Both the position numbers and the translations under genes were made by a program. Positions 24,101 to 35,226 of a stretch of 44,725 nt of DNA are shown piece after piece. The notes under the pieces were generated by a model. That model had not been told where the DNA came from, searched no databases, and saw nothing but the letters and a program-made list of their open reading frames with translations. Every line of letters starts with the position of its first letter. Positions within the stretch are counted from its first letter, which is position 1. The stretch is from contig QXVZ01021520.1 of assembly GCA_008931825.1 (NCBI GenBank), positions 1-44,725 of the forward strand, written 5' to 3'. The stretch comes from Phallusia fumigata (taxonomy: Eukaryota; Chordata; Ascidiacea; Phlebobranchia; Ascidiidae).

Positions 24101-27100
24101 ATAACACTAAACCCCACAACTTTATGTTAAGGTGTTCATACAAATTCCGATAAACAATGCACACAGACCTGTCCATAACTCTTATGAAAAATATGCTGGT
24201 CCTTATAGTTCTTAAATGTGACATGCTTTGTTCTAAAAGTTTGATAAATAAAGCATTTTGCTTTAAAGAACTCAATAAGCCAGCACATTTTTTTGTAAAA
24301 ATTTTTTCTGATAAAAATGACATTTAGTATTTTTTTAGGAATGAAGTGATTACTTTTTTGAGAAGGTTTCAGAAGTTTAAAAACGGAGACACTGCCCCTG
24401 GGTCAGCATTTCTGTTTATACTCGTTTTCAAATTGTTTTAAACAGAAGTTCTGTGACATTTGCGGAACTGGGTCAAGAGTGATTGATGCCAAAAACGTTA
24501 CCAGGCAATGATCTAAGCAGCTTCCATGTCAGGTAGGGTGTAAATTTAGCTGCAGCATTTTGTTTTATTTTATCCTCAGTAGACGGAAGACATCCTGAGT
24601 GGGCTGGGTTTGTAAAAAGCCTTCCTTAAGATGCCAATGGTTTAGTTGGAACATTAAATTTTGGGAAGTTGGTGACATTTATTTGAAATAACCCATTACC
24701 TATCATTAAGTTTCAATGGCCTGTAGCATAAGTTTTATGCTCAAGTGAACACAAGAGACTAACATGGGCTTGCAACCAACAGCGCCACAAGTTTAAAGCA
24801 GCACCACTAACTGCTCAGCCACTTTGACAGTGCAAGCTAATGGCTAATGATGCAACATATAACCAAGGGTTCAACCTGCAGAGCTCGGTGCAATGTCAGC
24901 GCGTAAATCTAAATCTGACATTTCGAGGTAGACAGCTGTCTACATCATCAGGAAACATTGTGATATCAAGACAGCCCTTTCCTTCATGTTTATAATAAGC
25001 CACATTTGGATGACACCTAACTAACATGTAACATGCACACAAAATCTAAAATCAAAACGACCATCATTAGTTGGTTTGATAATTTTTAAGGAAACATAAT
25101 CAGGTTTGAAATGTTTTCTTAAATGAGAACAAAACACATGCTAAAACTGTTTGGATTGAAAAACTAGATATAAATAATAAATAGTAATGATAATAATCAT
25201 GCTAATTATGTGGCAAAAATCTTATAAACCTTCCGGCAGCAGTTCCTTGTCATTGCAAGTAAATTCCACATCAGCTAAAGTGAATGTTTTGTTTAGGCAA
25301 TCTTCCTACAGGTTAACATTTGTTTTAAATTTCTGGTGCTAACTTTTGTAATCACTACAATCTATCTACTTTACACTTAGGACTCATTTCTAAAAACAGT
25401 TCCCCTTTTTTCACAAAAAAACATTTTTTAAATATTTGGTAAAGGAATTTTTATTTTTTGCAGGCATTCACTTTGGATTTTATGACAACAATGAACTAGG
25501 AATGTTAAGGAAATTTAGACAAATTTATCCACACATTATTTTGGATGAGGTTTTAAGCCTAATAGGAACAGAGCCTTCAGACCTAACGTTGTACTTTGAA
25601 CTCATGCAGCCCTTGTATTTTGTTTCTTTTATTTTTGGCCTGTTTGTCCCCAACCCACTACATGATAAGACAATTTGCACAAAACCTATTATGCAGCAGC
25701 AGGCCAAAATAATCCAATGTATGTGGGAATGGCAGTGGGTTCTGCATTTTGCCCTGTCAGCTGCACTTGCTTGCAGGTATTGATCTTATGTTAATCACAT
25801 GGATTATTTATGAGGATTTAAAATCGAAACAAGGGGTTTCAGTGGTGAAAAAAAAGTAACAAGTTTGGAACCTTTTTCTGTTTCCGGATCAAGTCGTTTA
25901 TTTTTGATGAGAATCCTTCTCTTTAGTGAGCTTGGAGGAGGCAGCGGGGTCCCTCGTTCAAGCTGAAATAGTTTAGTTTTTTAAGCCAACCATTTAAAAG
26001 TGATACACATGCTACATTTCAATAATATCAAAATAAACTGACGTTTCCAACTAAATGTGTTTGGTAAATCAGCATAAAAAACATGTAATTTGAACAAACA
26101 TTTTAAAAAATGCCAGATTTATTTAACTGAAATTTATACTTTTATCAAAGGTCTCATCAAACCATTTAGGAATTACATAATCAGTNTCATTGCTACAATA
26201 CTTTCCTCAGCAACCCCATCCTAAATACTTGATTTTTGTTTTGTACAAAATGACACTTTGCAAGTTGCATTAAAATTAGAACCAAATTAGAATCATTCTG
26301 TTCATAAGTAGAAGGACTTTTAACCAAACACTGAAAGTGAAGCAAATCCAATAATGACTGCATCGCCACAAAGACATATTACTGGTTAATTTGTCACCAC
26401 CACTTCAAAGTCCCTTTGGGCATGCTCAGAGGTTAACAGACCCCACAAAATCACCCCTAAATTACCCCAAGGCCCCAAGGAATCCAAAATTAGTTGCAAG
26501 GTTTGATTAAACCAACAAAAGTAACCACAAATGCTGTAACCCCCTAGGAATAAAAAATTTTTGGCCACACAAATGAGAAATCTTATTAACGTGTTTTCTC
26601 AGGAAAATCCAACAATAGCGAATTAAATTTGAACTAAATGGTTACAGAAGGGCCTTGCAAAATTTTCCACTAAAGCACCATAGAAAAGGCTTTCCACAAC
26701 AATACATCATACCTGCAACCTGACAGCAACACATGTCGGTAAATGTCCACAGAGGATTTGCCACCAAACTGTCGACCTGCACACAGAAAAAAATCAATAG
26801 TTAGCAAGACCATTTCCAAGTGTAATTTATGTGAAAAAAATGTTACTTAATTGTACACTTTTAGAAAAATTTTTAAAATAAATTGCAACAAAAAACTTTC
26901 TGAAATGGCAGCATCCTATTTATCTGTATTAAAGTTGTCTACGATACATAAACATCACAAAAAACTGCAGGGTTGGAAAAAAAAGTTTTAAAAAATTACA
27001 TAAAAACCCTTTCCTGATAAATTCATCACATAACTTTCTACACCATAACTTTTATTATGTCGTTAGCTCTGTAGTTTAATGCACAAAAACAAAAACAACT

Positions 27101-30100
27101 CTAGCAGTTTCCTCATCAAAATTAACTTATGGGCCAATCAGGGCAAAGTATAGTTCCTTACCAAACCTCATAATTATATTGATTTTACCCTTGCATGCCT
27201 GACCCATGATGTTAATCACAACATGGAATGCCTCAATTCCCTGTGGATATTATAGTGCAAGCATGCATTATTACCGGTGAGATATGTGTTATGTGAGGAG
27301 TTGATAAAGTAGTGGCTAAGGGGTTGATCCATATCCTGGTATTGCTGTAAATGTGATGGGTATATCAGCGGATTGTCAATGCTCCACATATAATCTGTAA
27401 AGCCTTGGAGGGACATGCGATCTGTAAAAACAAAGATTGAAAATAATACATACACATACTTTTCATGAAGAAACAAAGATAAATGACTGAATCAATAAAA
27501 GTTTGTTTTAGGAAAAGTTGTTTTTCATAAATATTGCCATAAATCAGGTTTGGTCGGTGGGGGTAGTGGAGGTGGTAGAGGTGGAGAAAAAGCTTTCAAT
27601 AAATATTTTTTATAGTTAACTTGTAAATTAAGCAGGGTGTCGCAATAAGCAAAAAGTTTACAGACTAGTTTGTTTAATCTTGCAATCATTTGTACACAAC
27701 ATTATTTTAGAAAATTTTTACATTTTACTTGAAAAAACACCCTTTGTGCCTAGAAAAAGAAAAAAACAGCCAAGTCAATAGTTTTCTATTGTGTTTCGAC
27801 AGTGAACAACCAAATAAATCTTTAAAGTCCACATTCCACCTTCTTTGTAAACAGCACAACACATTAGGTTACCACAAAGGCTTTAAATTCACACAATAAC
27901 TTCAAACAACCTGAGACTCGTCGAAACAACTCACTTAGTTCAACATTTTTCGGGCAATTTTCATATTTCTGGATAAGAGCACCAGCTCTCTTCTCATCAT
28001 AGGTCGGGTCGAGTATCTCATTAAGTCTTGGATCACGTTGGTTTTCATTTAACCAAGTGATAAAGTCAGAAAGGTTGATATAATCCTGTTTTTTCTTTCC
28101 TCTGAAATTATGAATCTTTTAGTTATAATGTAACTTACTTGGGTTGCAAAAGACAACAAGATACCAAAAAGCATTGGTTTCAAAATACTTTTACTCATTA
28201 CAATTATGCAATACCATATTCCGTAATATTAAAAAACTAACAATAGGAAGATACAAGCCAGTACTTGTGTGTAAAACATATTCTACGTTTCGACAAACGC
28301 TGCTGTCATTGAGACATGTAACTTTGTGCCGCTTTTCTGAATCATTACTGGTGATGACAGCAGCGTTTGTCGAAACGTAGAATATGTTTTACACACAAGT
28401 ACTGGCTTGGATCTTCCTATTGAGAATATTTAAAACTGTGAATTGTGTACTGAAAAAATTAACGTTAGTAATATTAACAAAAACACAACAGAAATTTATT
28501 AAGTGAAAATAGGCTGATATATTAACAGAAATAGAATAGGCTACAGCTCAGGCATAGATGGTTGCTAAAAATATCTAAAAATTCATGTCTATTTTATACT
28601 AACCTATTTATACACATGTTTCTAGTTTCTACCAGTAACAAGGCGTTAAATTACATTAGATTGATTTAATGTGCAGGATTTCAATAATCCAGCATGCTAT
28701 TTATGGAACTGATCTGCTTACATTTGGTGAAAAATGGATTGGAGATCAGGACGTTCGCAGACCTTCTGATGAAGTTTTTTGTAAACTTGAAAGGTCAGCT
28801 CAGCAGGGTTAATTTCATCTTTCTGTGGATAAGTTTAAGAACACATGTTACAGATTTTAACAAAAAAAGTTATTGTGGGCACTGCATTTGCAGAAAAAAT
28901 ATTTACTGCAAATAAATGACAATCTAAATTACATTGAAGTGTATTTTTGAATTAAAAAGAAAACGGCTCAGTTTAACGGGACATTATGTTGTTATGTCCT
29001 TAAAGTTATGTCCTTAAATTTCCAGGAATCTGTACAACAAATAAACATGTCTATATGACCACTTTACTGGCATCCTATATGGGAAGTATCATTTAGGGAA
29101 ATGACTCCCGTAGTACATCTAGTCATTCTAAAAAAAAACATATATTTTAACTTTGGACTATAAGTTGATATGTGTAGGTTTTGTTACTATTTCCTTAGGT
29201 GTCGGCTGAAACTACTAAATTTGTACCAAGTGATATGGCCCTAAAAAATTCTGCCACTAAACACTAGATGTTCCCAAGTTTATGTAGCCTAACTTGCAGG
29301 GACATTAAAAAAATGTGAGGAATGTGTAATTTAATTACTATTATGTTTGCTTTTTAGATAAACTAGTGTTTTTTTTATATAATGTGTAAAAAATGGTACA
29401 TTCTAATTTCAGCCTTTAGGTATCAACAACACATTCTTTACCTTTGAACAGTTAAATCCACAACTATTGAACTTTTGAAGAATAACTTTTTCATTTTTGT
29501 CATGGCCGAACTGTTTCACTAATCTGTTGAAACGAGGAAGTAGTAAAAAAAACTTACTAAATTTAACAAACAAACTGTTTTACTTACTTCCGAATTGGTA
29601 TCATGCCTTTACTATTCAAGGAATACTGCAACCGTTTCCACCTGTATAGGAAAATATCAAGTTCTATAGAAAACCAGTAGCAATGCAATAGTCNCATTGA
29701 AGTGTATTTTTGAATTAAAAAGAAGACGGCTCAGTTTAACGGGACATTATGTTGTTATGTCCTTAAATTTCCAGGAATCTGTACAACAAATAAATATGTC
29801 TATATGACCACTTTACTGGCATCCTATATGGGAAGTACGTTTTAGGGAAATGACTCCTGTAGTACATCTAGTCATTCTAAAAAAAAACATATATTTTGAC
29901 TTTGGACTATTAGTTGATGTGTGTAGGTTTTGTTACTATTTCCTTAGGTGTCAGCTGAAACAACTAAATTTGTACCAAGTGATATGGCCCTAAAAAAATC
30001 AGCCACTAAACACTAGATGTTCCCAAGTTTATGTAGCCTAACTTGCAGGGACATTAAAAAAATGTGAGGAATGTGTAATTTAATTACTATCATGTTTGCT

Positions 30101-32674
30101 TTTTAGATGACCTAGTGTTTTTTTTATTTAATGTGTAAAAAATGTTACATTCTAATTTCAGCCTATAGGTATCAACAGCACATTCTTTACCTTTGAACAG
30201 TTAAATCCACAACTATTGAACTTTTGAAGAATAACTTTTTCATTTTTGTCATGGCCGAACTGTTTCACTAATCTGTTGAAACGAGGAAGTAGTAAAAAAA
30301 ACTTACTAAATTTAACAAACAAACTGTTTTACTTACTTCCGAATTGGTATCATGCCTTTACTATTCAAGGAATACTGCAACCGTTTCCACCTGTATAGGA
30401 AAATATCAAGTTCTATAGAAAACCAGTAGCAATGCAATAGTCTACTCTTTAATCCAAAGTTGATGAGTTCGTTATTGGCCAAGTAAATACAAAAGGAAAC
30501 ATAATTTTATCTCAATCCAGATGTTTGACATAATTACTTGAAGAGAAACTCTTGTATGTGTCTCTTATAGTGACATAAAATTGATTTTGTTTAGGCGACA
30601 ACATTTTTTACGAAGCTTGTCAATATTATGAATGCAGGCTTTTAAGAAAAATCAATATTTTAATAAAGAGCCCAGCAGCTGGATCTGACATAGCCTTTGA
30701 GGCTGTTAAAGGCACTGTATCTACAACAGGTGCTTGGTTTAATCATGTCTTTTGTANTACTATTCAAGGAATACTGCAACCGTTTCCACCTGTATAGGAA
30801 AATATCAAGTTCTATAGAAAACCAGTAGCAATGCAATAGTCTACTCTTTAATCCAAAGTTGATGAGTTCGTTATTGGCCAAGTAAATACAAAAGGAAACA
30901 TAATTTTATCTCAATCCAGATGTTTGACATAATTACTTGAAGAGAAACTCTTGTATGTGTCTCTTATAGTGACATAAAATTGATTTTGTTTAGGGGACAA
31001 CATTTTCTACGAAGCTTGTCAATATTATGAATGTAGGCTTTTAAGAAAAATCAATATTTTAATAAAGAGCCCAGCAGCTGGATCTGACATAGCCTTTGAG
31101 GCTGTTGAAGGCACTGTATCTACAACAGGTGCTTGGTTTAATCATGTCTTTTGTAACAGGACTGTTTGCAGATGTTTTATAGACTATGGGGCACTAACAA
31201 GGCAATAAAGTATGGCAGACAAAAACCCAGACTCACTGTTTTTTCATGATTTCCGCTGGCGAAAGATGTTTCAACTTGATGTGCACAACAAGTTTCAACA
31301 TAGACTCCTCCCATTGCTAAATTATTACAATAGTTTGTGAACATGAGGCAAAAATAAAAATATTATTCAACAGACACAAACCAGATTCAGTATTAACGCC
31401 TAGCTAATATTCAATGCTGCAGTTTTTACACACAAAACATGGTTTGCTATACATGTAATGGGATTTCAATGACGATGAAAGTACCAAACAAAAATATTCG
31501 AAGTTGCGCAGTACTTATTTGGTGAAAATTTTTTCGCTTTAAAAGACATGTTAATGGGCATTTTTTTTTTAAATTTTAGTTAAACTTCCAAACAACAAAA
31601 TGTTTGTGATTATTTAGAATACCCAAATATGCTTGACCATCAAAACAAAAGTCAACTCATTTCATGGCTTATCGACAAACTTACTTGTGCAATTTTTGTT
31701 GAAGTTGCAACAAATTGCATGATGGACAAATTTCCTATTTCAAATCCATAATAAAATGTGAGCACCTTGTTTGGGACATTGCTTTCAGAGTCATGCTGCT
31801 CAAATAGGGCTTTTGCATCCTGCATTACAAAACAACAAAAGCATTATACATTAGCAAGCAGCTTGATGATTAATTATTAAACACCTTTTACAATGATAGA
31901 CAAAGATCATGCTATGATGTTGCAAAGAGCAGATCAAATATGCCTATGATAGTCAGTTGTGCATGATTTGAAATATAATTCCGAAAGGTTTCCCATACAG
32001 CAAAAATATAAAAAGGTACAAAAAATTAATTTACCTTCAAAGGTATTCCAGTTTTCACTTCATGTATTTGTGAAGTTTCTAAAGAGTAAATTTCCTGCAA
32101 AAAATATATCAAACTTTTCAGTTTGCTGTAACTAAACAATAGATAAGTTTTTCTTGTGACTCAAATTGCCGCTGTTTTCAAAAAGAAATATGATTTACAC
32201 TTTTTTCAACCAAAGGAAATGTCTACAAAAAAATCAGCTTTATGGAGAAAGAAATCAAAAATGGACTAAAGTTTAGAAGTGAATTTTTAGTTTAGTTTAG
32301 TTTATTTCGTGCTCTTCGAGCAGCAGGGTGGCAAAAGACCCAGGGGTCACCTTGTCAGCCACCCCTAACCTGTTCCCAAACTGCCAAATTTTAGCTTACC
32401 GGTCTGTTCCCAAACTGCCAAATTACAAACATTCCATCATCATCCATTCTTAACAAACACTTTTGAACATTTTGAGAGACAGCAGTACCCTGTAAGTTAA
32501 ACATTATCAACGACATTGCAGACCAATAACAATAAGGTTTGAAAAGTATCAAACACAAAATAGAGGAAAATATACAAAGGGCAGGTTTTGGACCAAAAAG
32601 GTTTGAAAAAATTTACATACATCTGCTCTTTTCAGGAACTCCTCTCCTTTTTCAATAAATGCTGGAATTTCCAT
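15121..32674 (-). CDS. PLCB: Phosphoinositide phospholipase C beta, multi-exon, two internal gaps
   Basis: PLC-beta cleaves PIP2 to IP3 and diacylglycerol at the plasma membrane, activated by Gq. Exons in order: PH 32621-32674, 32400-32489, 32035-32094, 31685-31819, 31237-31316; EF hands 30337-30390, 30191-30272, 28722-28822, 27935-28101; X domain 27275-27421 ([14 protein letters not shown] with the catalytic His), 26713-26776, [gap at N 26186], 25872-25962; acidic linker 23269-23328, 22702-22721; Y domain 22055-22202, 21147-21234, 20653-20777 ([18 protein letters not shown]), [gap at N 20644]; C2 20012-20216 ([22 protein letters not shown]); C-terminal coiled coil 19425-19513, 18952-19129, 18357-18475, 17920-17999, 17358-17406, 16814-16956, 15830-15986, 15121-15219. 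Phases agree at every junction outside the gaps. About 894 residues are visible; the family has about 1,180. The tail most resembles PLCB4/norpA or PLCB1. One donor (after 25872) is GTTCCA, and the 20-base exon 22702-22721 is less certain. Confidence 0.93.
15525..15592 (-). mobile_element. Truncated family C MITE
   Basis: On the minus strand it reads TGGCTAGAACTAAATAATTG, then GAAAGCGACATACTTTATTC, and later CGGCAATAACTCATGCA. This follows the left half and centre of the element at 2521-2640 in order. The other arm is missing. Confidence 0.5.
15616..15800. repeat. Exact 92-bp duplication split by an N
   Basis: 15616-15707 and 15709-15800 are identical on either side of the N at 15708, within the intron before the last PLC-beta exon. 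It appears to be an unmerged contig overlap with no coding consequence. Confidence 0.85.
17129..17268. mobile_element. Foldback repeat, family A (copy 2)
   Basis: Left arm ATACAAGTCAGTACTTGTGC leads to TTTTCTACGTTTCGACAAAC; the right arm GCGTTTGTCGAAATGTAGAA leads to TGTACTGACTTGTGTGTTC. It lies in a PLC-beta intron. The hammerhead-like motif is altered here (CAGATGA in place of CTGATGA). Confidence 0.65.
17745..17850 (-). mobile_element. tRNA-like element (SINE head or tRNA pseudogene)
   Basis: On the minus strand TTTGACCAGTTCAAGGCGCTC matches a degenerate Ser/Leu A box and CGGGTTCGAACCCCG is a perfect B box with T-arm stem. The spacing allows a long variable arm. Without a clear acceptor stem and anticodon loop I prefer a SINE-derived copy, but a true tRNA pseudogene is possible. 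It lies in a PLC-beta intron. Confidence 0.5.
18824..18878. mobile_element. hAT-like terminus cut by assembly gap
   Basis: Starts CAGTGATCCTAAACCTTTTC and continues CATTCCATGGACCG, close to the common hAT end CAGTGGTTCTCAAACTTTT followed by ATGGACC. It runs into the N at 18879, so the rest is not visible. Confidence 0.4.
20644..20644. other. Assembly gap hiding end of PLC Y domain and start of C2
   Basis: The exon at 20653-20777 ends MVSLNFQTC and the next at 20012-20216 begins [10 protein letters not shown]. About 85-100 residues expected between them (end of the Y barrel and first C2 strands) are not present, and the N lies 9 bases beyond the first exon's splice donor. Confidence 0.75.
21756..21935. 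mobile_element. hAT-like MITE (related to 1450-1667)
   Basis: Inverted ends CAGTGGTTCCTGACC and GGTTGAGAACCACTG. The interior shares GGTTCCAAACCTTGTAATAT and a TTGTCTAGAGGGGAGGG-like segment with the element at 1450-1667. Flanking octamers agttgggc and gtttaggc match at only 5 of 8 positions, so any target duplication has decayed. It lies in the PLC-beta intron between 21234 and 22055. Confidence 0.55.
23329..25871. other. Large PLC-beta intron
   Basis: No PLC-beta exon is expected here because the phases of the flanking exons agree directly. It contains the diverged family C MITE and, at about 24918-24956, a motif with a perfect 16-base palindrome (24928-24943) between TTTC and TCATCAG. A 115-residue open frame on the plus strand (25436-25783) resembles nothing I know. 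Confidence 0.45.
24185..24290. mobile_element. Diverged family C MITE
   Basis: Left arm TGCTGGTCCTTATAGTTCTT, then GTGACATGCTTTGTT; right arm AAAGCATTTTGCTTTAAAG and AAGCCAGCA. The order and symmetry match the element at 2521-2640 with many substitutions. It is in the large PLC-beta intron. Confidence 0.5.
26186..26186. other. Assembly gap hiding part of the PLC X domain
   Basis: Coding sequence stops after the exon ending LLSGCR (26713) and resumes at [10 protein letters not shown] (25962). The roughly 85 intervening residues of PLC-beta, including the second catalytic His and the Ca2+-binding acids, are absent from both flanks. The only ambiguous base between them is this N, so the exons probably lie in unsequenced DNA here. 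Confidence 0.75.
28241..28422. mobile_element. Foldback repeat, family A (copy 3, best preserved)
   Basis: Nearly perfect inverted arms of about 68 bases (28241-28310 and 28355-28422), starting CAATAGGAAGATACAAG and ending CTTGGATCTTCCTATTG. The loop is about 45 bases. It carries CTGGTGA followed by GTCGAAACGTAG on the plus strand, a one-base change from the hammerhead-like core of copy 1. It lies in a PLC-beta intron between EF-hand exons. Confidence 0.75.
28932..30442. repeat. Direct duplication of about 750 bp containing two PLC-beta EF-hand exons
   Basis: 28932-29693 and 29695-30442 are near-identical and separated by the N at 29694. Each contains the exons encoding [17 protein letters not shown] (29588-29641; 30337-30390) and [16 protein letters not shown] (29442-29523; 30191-30272). 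Only one pair fits a PLC-beta protein. Small indels and substitutions suggest two haplotypes rather than one sequence read twice. Confidence 0.85.
30359..31155. repeat. Direct duplication of 398 bp split by an N
   Basis: 30359-30756 and 30758-31155 match almost perfectly around the N at 30757. The second copy holds a truncated third instance of the EF-hand exon (30758-30789). Equal length and near identity point to overlapping contig ends that were not merged. Confidence 0.85.
32370..32424. repeat. 21-bp direct repeat straddling a PLC-beta splice donor
   Basis: CTGTTCCCAAACTGCCAAATT occurs at 32370-32390 and 32404-32424 (reported in plus orientation). On the coding strand the first-read copy ends the PH-domain exon just before ACCG and the donor GTAAGC. 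The second copy is in the intron and is itself followed by GTTAGG, a possible alternative donor. Confidence 0.7.
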
Positions 32675-33285
32675 TGTTGTGCTGTCTATACATTCGTATT
32701 TTAGATCAAACTTAAAATATTATAACCAGAAAAATCTAAAAAATACTAAAACAATCATTTGAAGTGTAATAGTTTGGAACTGTTACTTGTTGTTTCAACA
32801 GAAACTTAGTAATGACATAAAGTTTTCTAAACAGAGCAGTCAAACCCACATGCGAAAGAATGAGATAACAAAATAGATCTTATCTTTAAAAAAGATGTCA
32901 CTACTAAAAACATGACAAGTCATTAGCCCAAATTGGCACATTCATGAAAATTTAATTTCCTGTCACAGTTAAAGTTTTGTAATTAACACCAAATTTGTAA
33001 AAGGCGTCCTGAATTAGCCAACACTATTCTGTTTACAAGCAATCCTTTTCACTGAATTGGACGGCTGCTTTCGTCTTTTTGCCGAGGATAACATTATTAA
33101 TCAATAGAATTGATTTACGAGTCGGCGCTCCCCTTCATACAGCAATCTCGATTTTAAAAACTAGACCACTTTGCTTCGACACACAAATTGGTAAAAAGTT
33201 CGGAAAATAACAACTCTGTGGTGAATAATTTTTCAAACTACTGGTTAGTCATTCCGTCTGCCTTTCACGTACAAACGTTAACAAC

Positions 33286-33417
33286 ATGACTAAATCTCGA
33301 AACCTACTAGCTACGAAGAAAAAATCCCTCACTTCAGACGAAACAGGATGACAATGACCAAATCTCGAAACCTACTAGCTACGAAGAAAAATCCCTCACG
33401 AACGAAACAGGATGACA
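33286..33417 (+). repeat. Tandem duplication (68 and 64 bp) upstream of PLC-beta
   Basis: Two adjacent units, 33286-33353 and 33354-33417, differ by a few bases. On the plus strand each begins with ATGAC and encodes MTKSRNLLATKK. The first copy closes after 21 codons at TGA 33349-33351; the second stays open to a GTGAGT donor at 33479. Confidence 0.7.
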
Positions 33418-34102
33418 AATTTTTAAAACGCACGACAGCGAAAGACGCACGTGAATTTATCGTTACCACGCCGCTATTGTGAGTGACGCTATTGTTTACG
33501 TCCGGCCTGAGCCCATTGTCTTCGCAACGCTCCGCTGCAAGACAAAAAAATGCAGCGCTCTAGTTTGCTCGTTAGCGCCCACTGAGGGCAGAATAATTTT
33601 GCTATTTATTGACCTTCAGGCTTCAGTTTAATACATTTTGCACAAAATAATGCTCTAAGAAAACACGTTATAAACTGAATCTTTGCCGGGCTTGTTTCTT
33701 GGGCGCTTTGACGATATTTTTGTTATTTTTCCGACTCTCTTAAATAGGTCAAATAAGCATTTTGTTTCGGCAAATTTGTTGGAGGCGCTAATCCAAGCAA
33801 GAGAATTATCGCTGATTTTTCGTCTTTACATTGAAAATATCCACACTAACTTGCCATGTTCTTAATCTTGGTAGTAAATTGCAACTTGCGCTGTCTGTAA
33901 AAAAATTGGCATCCGATGGTGCATTACAAACCTATAAACTGACTTCTTCGAAAGCCTAACTTCTGGCATTTTTTACTGCTGGCTTCTTTCTTTGTAAAAA
34001 AAACGACCGACTCCAAACATGTATTTGTTTTGCAGTTACTTTTGCGGCACAGACCGGTTCGTAGATTTTTGTGTCTACATTCAGTTGCAGGTCAACTTAT
34101 GA
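33354..34102 (+). CDS. Candidate small two-exon gene, unrecognised
   Basis: Weakly supported. Exon 1 would be 33354-33478 (41 codons plus 2 bases, basic, beginning MTKSRNLLATKKNPSR and ending IVTTPL) with a strong donor GTGAGT. An acceptor TGTTTTGCAG precedes about 34036, where the frame reads YFCGTDRFVDFCVY before a TGA at 34100-34102. The product would be about 63 residues, with a lysine/arginine-rich N terminus and a hydrophobic C terminus. It lies head to head with PLC-beta, whose start codon is about 680 bases away. I know no family for it, and the second exon may be wrong. Confidence 0.25.
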
Positions 34103-34784
34103 CGTCAATAAGTGACGTTTTCATCTTTCCTGTGCGACCGCGACCTATTGATGGCACTGCAAGAAATCAATACACGCTTTTCCAAAATGTCGTTGAAAGG
34201 GAGAAAATAGCAAAACTGTGGCCAATAGAGTTTATAAGGGCCTGCATTACTTCGTTTCTTGCACTGCTTTCAGACGAGACGACTGAAACGGGGGCGTATG
34301 TAATGATATACAAAATGTATAGAGTTTTTTGTGCATCTACTAAACCTAAAGTTTTACTCGCAAATCTTCAACACACAAATTTATGCTGATCGTCATGGAT
34401 ACAAACTTTTATTCCAAAAGACACAAAAAATCTCATTTTTCCTGGTGACGTCACAAAATGATAACATAACGTCAAAGGAAAACCATATAGTTCTAGTTGT
34501 TTAAATTCGCCGATTTAAAAGCAAAATGACGAGAATGGTGGTTATGATCAACTGTGTGAATATCTTGGTGCCTGAAAATAGCTTTATTTTTTATCGAAAC
34601 TGCCACTTTGTACAACGACGTTTCAGCAAGTGATATGAAAATGAACCTCACGTAAAAAAAGTGCGACGGAATGATCAAAGTAATTCCAGTCCGAAGATTA
34701 GTTTAATTTTTAATATTCGCGGATTTGTTATTTCTAATTTTATCATAATTTGTCGAAACTGAATAGTCTTAACTTTTACTTCTA

Positions 34785-35112
34785 CGCCATGGAGCTTGTA
34801 TGCAGTGAATACAATGTAATGTAAACGTTTCAACAATCGCTGTTGTCATCATCAGTGCAAAATGGTAAAACAGCGATTGTTGGAACGTTTGCATTACCAC
34901 ACTGGTTCCAAACCATCTTGTTTGGTAGCGTACTTGAAGTTAACGGAATGCCGCCGCGTAGTTACAGAAAAAAATGTAATCTGACTTTTTTTTATTCTCG
35001 GGATCGAATAACATAAATGCAACGAAAAACGCACGTTTATTTAACGCGCAAGAGGTGCTCGCGTAGCACCGGTTAAGAAAACACTGAGTCACTAAACTAC
35101 AAGCTCCCTGGC
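34785..35112. mobile_element. Foldback repeat, family B (copy 1, with extra sequence)
   Basis: GAGCTTGTATGCAGTGAATAC starts the left arm; the core GTTTCAACAATCGCTGTTG and its inverse at 34870-34895 form a hairpin. A second end, CTACAAGCTCCCTGGCAG (35098-35115), matches the right end of the copy at 36590-36720, suggesting about 200 bases of additional or inserted DNA. The minus strand has CTGATGA (34849-34855) followed by GAAAC (34827-34831). Confidence 0.6.
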
Positions 35113-35226
35113 AGCTTCGTTTTTAATTGAGCTAATCTTCATCCTTGGACCTATTTCATGTTTCTTTAAGATTCCAGTTGTCCAAGTCTGATTGCAGGTA
35201 ATTTAACCAATAGCAAGTTGATGACG

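Noticed and set aside
25436-25783. 115-residue plus-strand open frame in a PLC-beta intron
   Set aside because: It has a hydrophobic, low-complexity look, no family resemblance and no splice partners. Long frames occur by chance in AT-rich introns.
34030-34389. 119-residue plus-strand open frame
   Set aside because: Its frame conflicts with the splice-supported frame at the same acceptor, and nothing in it is recognisable. It was not called as a gene.
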